Part shown: piece after piece, positions 62,062-64,000 of the stretch
Layout of the letters: the number at the start of each line of letters is the position of its first letter
How positions within the stretch are numbered: the stretch's first letter is position 1
Source: Chitinophagaceae bacterium
GTDB taxonomy: Bacteria > Bacteroidota > Bacteroidia > Chitinophagales > Chitinophagaceae
DNA length: 64,000 bases
Reading direction: 5' to 3'
Assembly: GCA_019638625.1 (NCBI GenBank)
Contig: JAHBTK010000005.1
Location: 552,790-616,789, forward strand
Program-made: the position numbers and the translations under genes
Notes under the pieces: model-generated
Databases searched by the model: none
Told to the model about the DNA's origin: nothing
The model's input: only the letters and a program-made list of their open reading frames with translations

Positions 62062-63938
62062 TGCTCCCTTTTTAATTGTTCAATAAACTTCTTGATTTCC
62101 TCAGGATCAGTTATTCTAATGACAGCATTTGGATTATCCTTTGAGCCGTCCTTTTTCCTAAAGAACAATCTTTCCTTATTTCCTGAAATTGACAGTGGAG
62201 AATTTTCAACATCCTTACTAGATTTAAGTCCTCGCCTTACACCAGTATAGCTATCCTTATCAGACCAATTTTTATTCTTATCTTTTTTACCAACATGATA
62301 AGCAAAACCATCTTCAAAGTTTTCACCATCAAAATCGCCTCCATAAATAACCACAATGTCAGCATCATTCTCAAGGCTCTCATTTACATCATTTCCAGTT
62401 CTTTTTTCAATAAAATTGTATTCATCATTTATGATATTGTCAATTCCATCCATGATTATGGCCTGCCCATTTGCAAAGGTATAACCAAAACAATTGGACT
62501 TAATCGAGTTTGATGAAACTAAATTTCCATTAATACTAGCAGACGAAATAGGAGTACTGATTACCTTTCCGTTAGAAACAGATTTCCTTACAAATCCCAC
62601 TACCATTTGCGCTGATACAGGATTACCAGCATCGGTATAAACAGTTATATTCTTGTACCTATAAACTATTGATGAACTACTGGATGTAGCTATAGTTTTC
62701 TCATGAATTTTGTTCCCATTGCTTGTAGCAAGGATATTGCCATCTTTGTCTTTTAAAAGATGACCTGCTTCATCGACAATTTTGATAGGATTATTTGCAG
62801 CGTATTGATAAGGATTTAGGGAAACATAAACCTCTGCAAACTTGTCTTGAACCCACCATCTTCCTATTTGTGGGTCTTGCATACGGGCACCATAATCATA
62901 AAGTTCTAAACCAGTGCCATCGGAGAATTCATGGGATTGTAACTCCTTACCGTTGTATTTATACCTGTTGGTAGGTGCATTATTCAACGCCTTCGACGAT
63001 ATCCCTGCCATGGTAAGTCCAAACGGATAATAATGCGTTTCCTCCAATATCTGTCCGCGGGTATGGATGACCTGCAGGTTGTCAAAGAACACGTTAACGG
63101 GGCTCTCGTTGCTCACGTAAATATACACATATCCGTTTTTGGCAGCGGTTTTATTTGTTAAATCCGTATGCGTTTTAACAACACTATTACTGCCTACCTT
63201 ACTGAACCCGCTGGCGACTACACTAAACTGCTCATCGAAAAAGATATAGTTGATATATGCCTTGGGTACCGTGGGCGCTCCGGCGGCATTGGTGGTCTGG
63301 TTGGTCAGCAGCGTGTTGATGCCGGTAGTGGTATTGCTGTTGCCGTTGAGCTGGCTGGCGGTTACCCCGCCATGGCTGGCAGCGGCTACGCCGCCCGTGG
63401 GTCCACCCAGTAAGCCGGTGACTATTTCCAGGGGGGGGATGGCAAGGTTGGCTCCCGTGCCGCCGGTATTGTTCTGAAAGTAGTAGCTCTTGCCTAAAAT
63501 ATCTATTCTATCGCCCACCATTACTTTTAAGGTAATGCCCAGTCCGGTTTTATTGGTGCTGCCATTGAGCTTATAGAGTTTGGCGCTGTTGGCGGTCACA
63601 TTGCTGTTGGGGTTGGGGTTTACCGGCGGGTTACCATTGTGGTTGGGATAGTCCGTTATGCCGGTGGCATCTGTCTTGGGGGCAACTTTTGATGGGTCTA
63701 TGGTATAATAATCTTTTTCAACAAACGCCGCGTTGGGGCTGCCTTCCAGGGTGGCGGCGGGATAGATGTCCTGCTTCTGCTCTTCGGTAAGCACCATCCT
63801 TATATTGCCCAGGTGGTCTTTGATAAAATAGTCGTAGTGCAGGGTATTGTTGTTGTGATCAAAGCGTATCCGTCCTTCCTCGTGCCCTATGAACAACAGC
63901 CGGTCGGTGTAGTTGGGGTTATCGGGATCGGCAGGCAC
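62058..63938 (-). CDS. Rhs core end with cysteine-peptidase-like C-terminal domain, truncated at its 5' end
   Basis: 626 residues from a GTG; a TAA lies two codons further upstream, so the long YD-repeat body of a full Rhs protein is missing. Residues 1-60 are YD-like (HNNNTLHYDYFIKDHLGNIRMVLT); the core ends DYGARMQDPQIGRWWVQDKF and NPYQYAANNPIKIVDEAGH (near 390). The C-terminal ~235 residues are the variable part. NCFGYTFANG (Cys483) and AYHVGKKD (His548) match the Cys...His spacing of NlpC/P60-like or related cysteine peptidases. The base content falls sharply at the core/tip junction. Candidate polymorphic toxin. Confidence 0.78.
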   Translation of the reverse strand: MPADPDNPNYTDRLLFIGHEEGRIRFDHNNNTLHYDYFIKDHLGNIRMVLTEEQKQDIYPAATLEGSPNAAFVEKDYYTIDPSKVAPKTDATGITDYPNHNGNPPVNPNPNSNVTANSAKLYKLNGSTNKTGLGITLKVMVGDRIDILGKSYYFQNNTGGTGANLAIPPLEIVTGLLGGPTGGVAAASHGGVTASQLNGNSNTTTGINTLLTNQTTNAAGAPTVPKAYINYIFFDEQFSVVASGFSKVGSNSVVKTHTDLTNKTAAKNGYVYIYVSNESPVNVFFDNLQVIHTRGQILEETHYYPFGLTMAGISSKALNNAPTNRYKYNGKELQSHEFSDGTGLELYDYGARMQDPQIGRWWVQDKFAEVYVSLNPYQYAANNPIKIVDEAGHLLKDKDGNILATSNGNKIHEKTIATSSSSSIVYRYKNITVYTDAGNPVSAQMVVGFVRKSVSNGKVISTPISSASINGNLVSSNSIKSNCFGYTFANGQAIIMDGIDNIINDEYNFIEKRTGNDVNESLENDADIVVIYGGDFDGENFEDGFAYHVGKKDKNKNWSDKDSYTGVRRGLKSSKDVENSPLSISGNKERLFFRKKDGSKDNPNAVIRITDPEEIKKFIEQLKREQ

Positions 63939-63968
63939 AAATTATTAAACTAATACCACTATTCTCCG

Positions 63969-63981
63969 CCTGCCGCAGAGT
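63969..63981. repeat. Copy of the CCTGCCGCAGAGT repeat
   Basis: Exact match to 8194-8206. It continues with CTGCTAACGCAC, similar to CTGCCAACACAC at 8210. It lies about 30 bases upstream of the truncated Rhs gene, at its breakpoint. Confidence 0.5.
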
Positions 63982-64000
63982 TCTGCTAACGCACTTAGCT

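Noticed and set aside
1..64000. tRNA, rRNA and CRISPR arrays
   Set aside because: No cloverleaf with T-loop consensus, no rRNA segment and no regularly spaced direct repeats were seen while reading; a tRNAscan/CRISPR run would settle it.

Overview
The window looks like chromosomal DNA of a Bacteroidota bacterium, most likely in or near the Chitinophagaceae. The evidence is a SusC/SusD pair with its own ECF sigma factor and FecR anti-sigma factor, a Flavobacterium-type tyrosine ammonia-lyase in a flexirubin/aryl-polyene-like gene set, the run miaB - sigma-54 regulator - lptE - TPR protein - secG, and promoters of the Bacteroidota form TTG-N20-TAnnTTTG (3371-3401, 8811-8841, and 39479-39448 on the minus strand). 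Genus is not claimed.

Layout. 1-3258: the end of a VOC protein and a TPR histidine kinase/NarL regulator pair. 3371-7790: a four-gene transcription unit with visible promoter and terminator, encoding a predicted envelope protein, a secreted SGNH hydrolase, a secreted precursor with a ten-cysteine hydrophobic tail, and a collagen-like lipoprotein. It is followed by about 490 non-coding bases full of hairpins and repeats. 8263-10019: a small orphan gene and an IPT/TIG lipoprotein. 10034-17421: a TamA/BamA-like protein and TamB. 17607-19509: polyphosphate-glucokinase-like kinase and GH20-like glycosidase. 19774-26259: six-gene tyrosine-derived acyl pathway (adenylating ligase, TAL, ketoreductase, ketosynthase, ACP, LpxL-like acyltransferase). 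26484-34705: threonine-synthase-like enzyme, the miaB-secG unit, mltG and a YihY/BrkB membrane protein. 34901-36443: an IS4-family insertion sequence. 36474-41278: DprE1-like oxidase, membrane protein, rpsL-rpsG, lipoprotein, DinB-like protein and histidine phosphatase. 41685-46022: remains of a polysaccharide utilisation locus (PUL) in which only the 3' end of susD survives. 46656-55574: an intact PUL (sigma factor, FecR, SusC, SusD, FN3-GH16 enzyme). 55754-59439: hydroxyacyl-CoA dehydrogenase, carboxypeptidase-regulatory-like protein, Mrp ATPase, pyrF. 59863-63938: two Rhs C-terminal toxin modules, each followed by a candidate immunity gene.

The parts most worth following are the 3371-7790 unit, whose third product resembles halocin-C8-type precursors in architecture, and the Rhs region, where AT-rich toxin/immunity cassettes lie between short dispersed repeats. 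Both functions are inferred from sequence features only.
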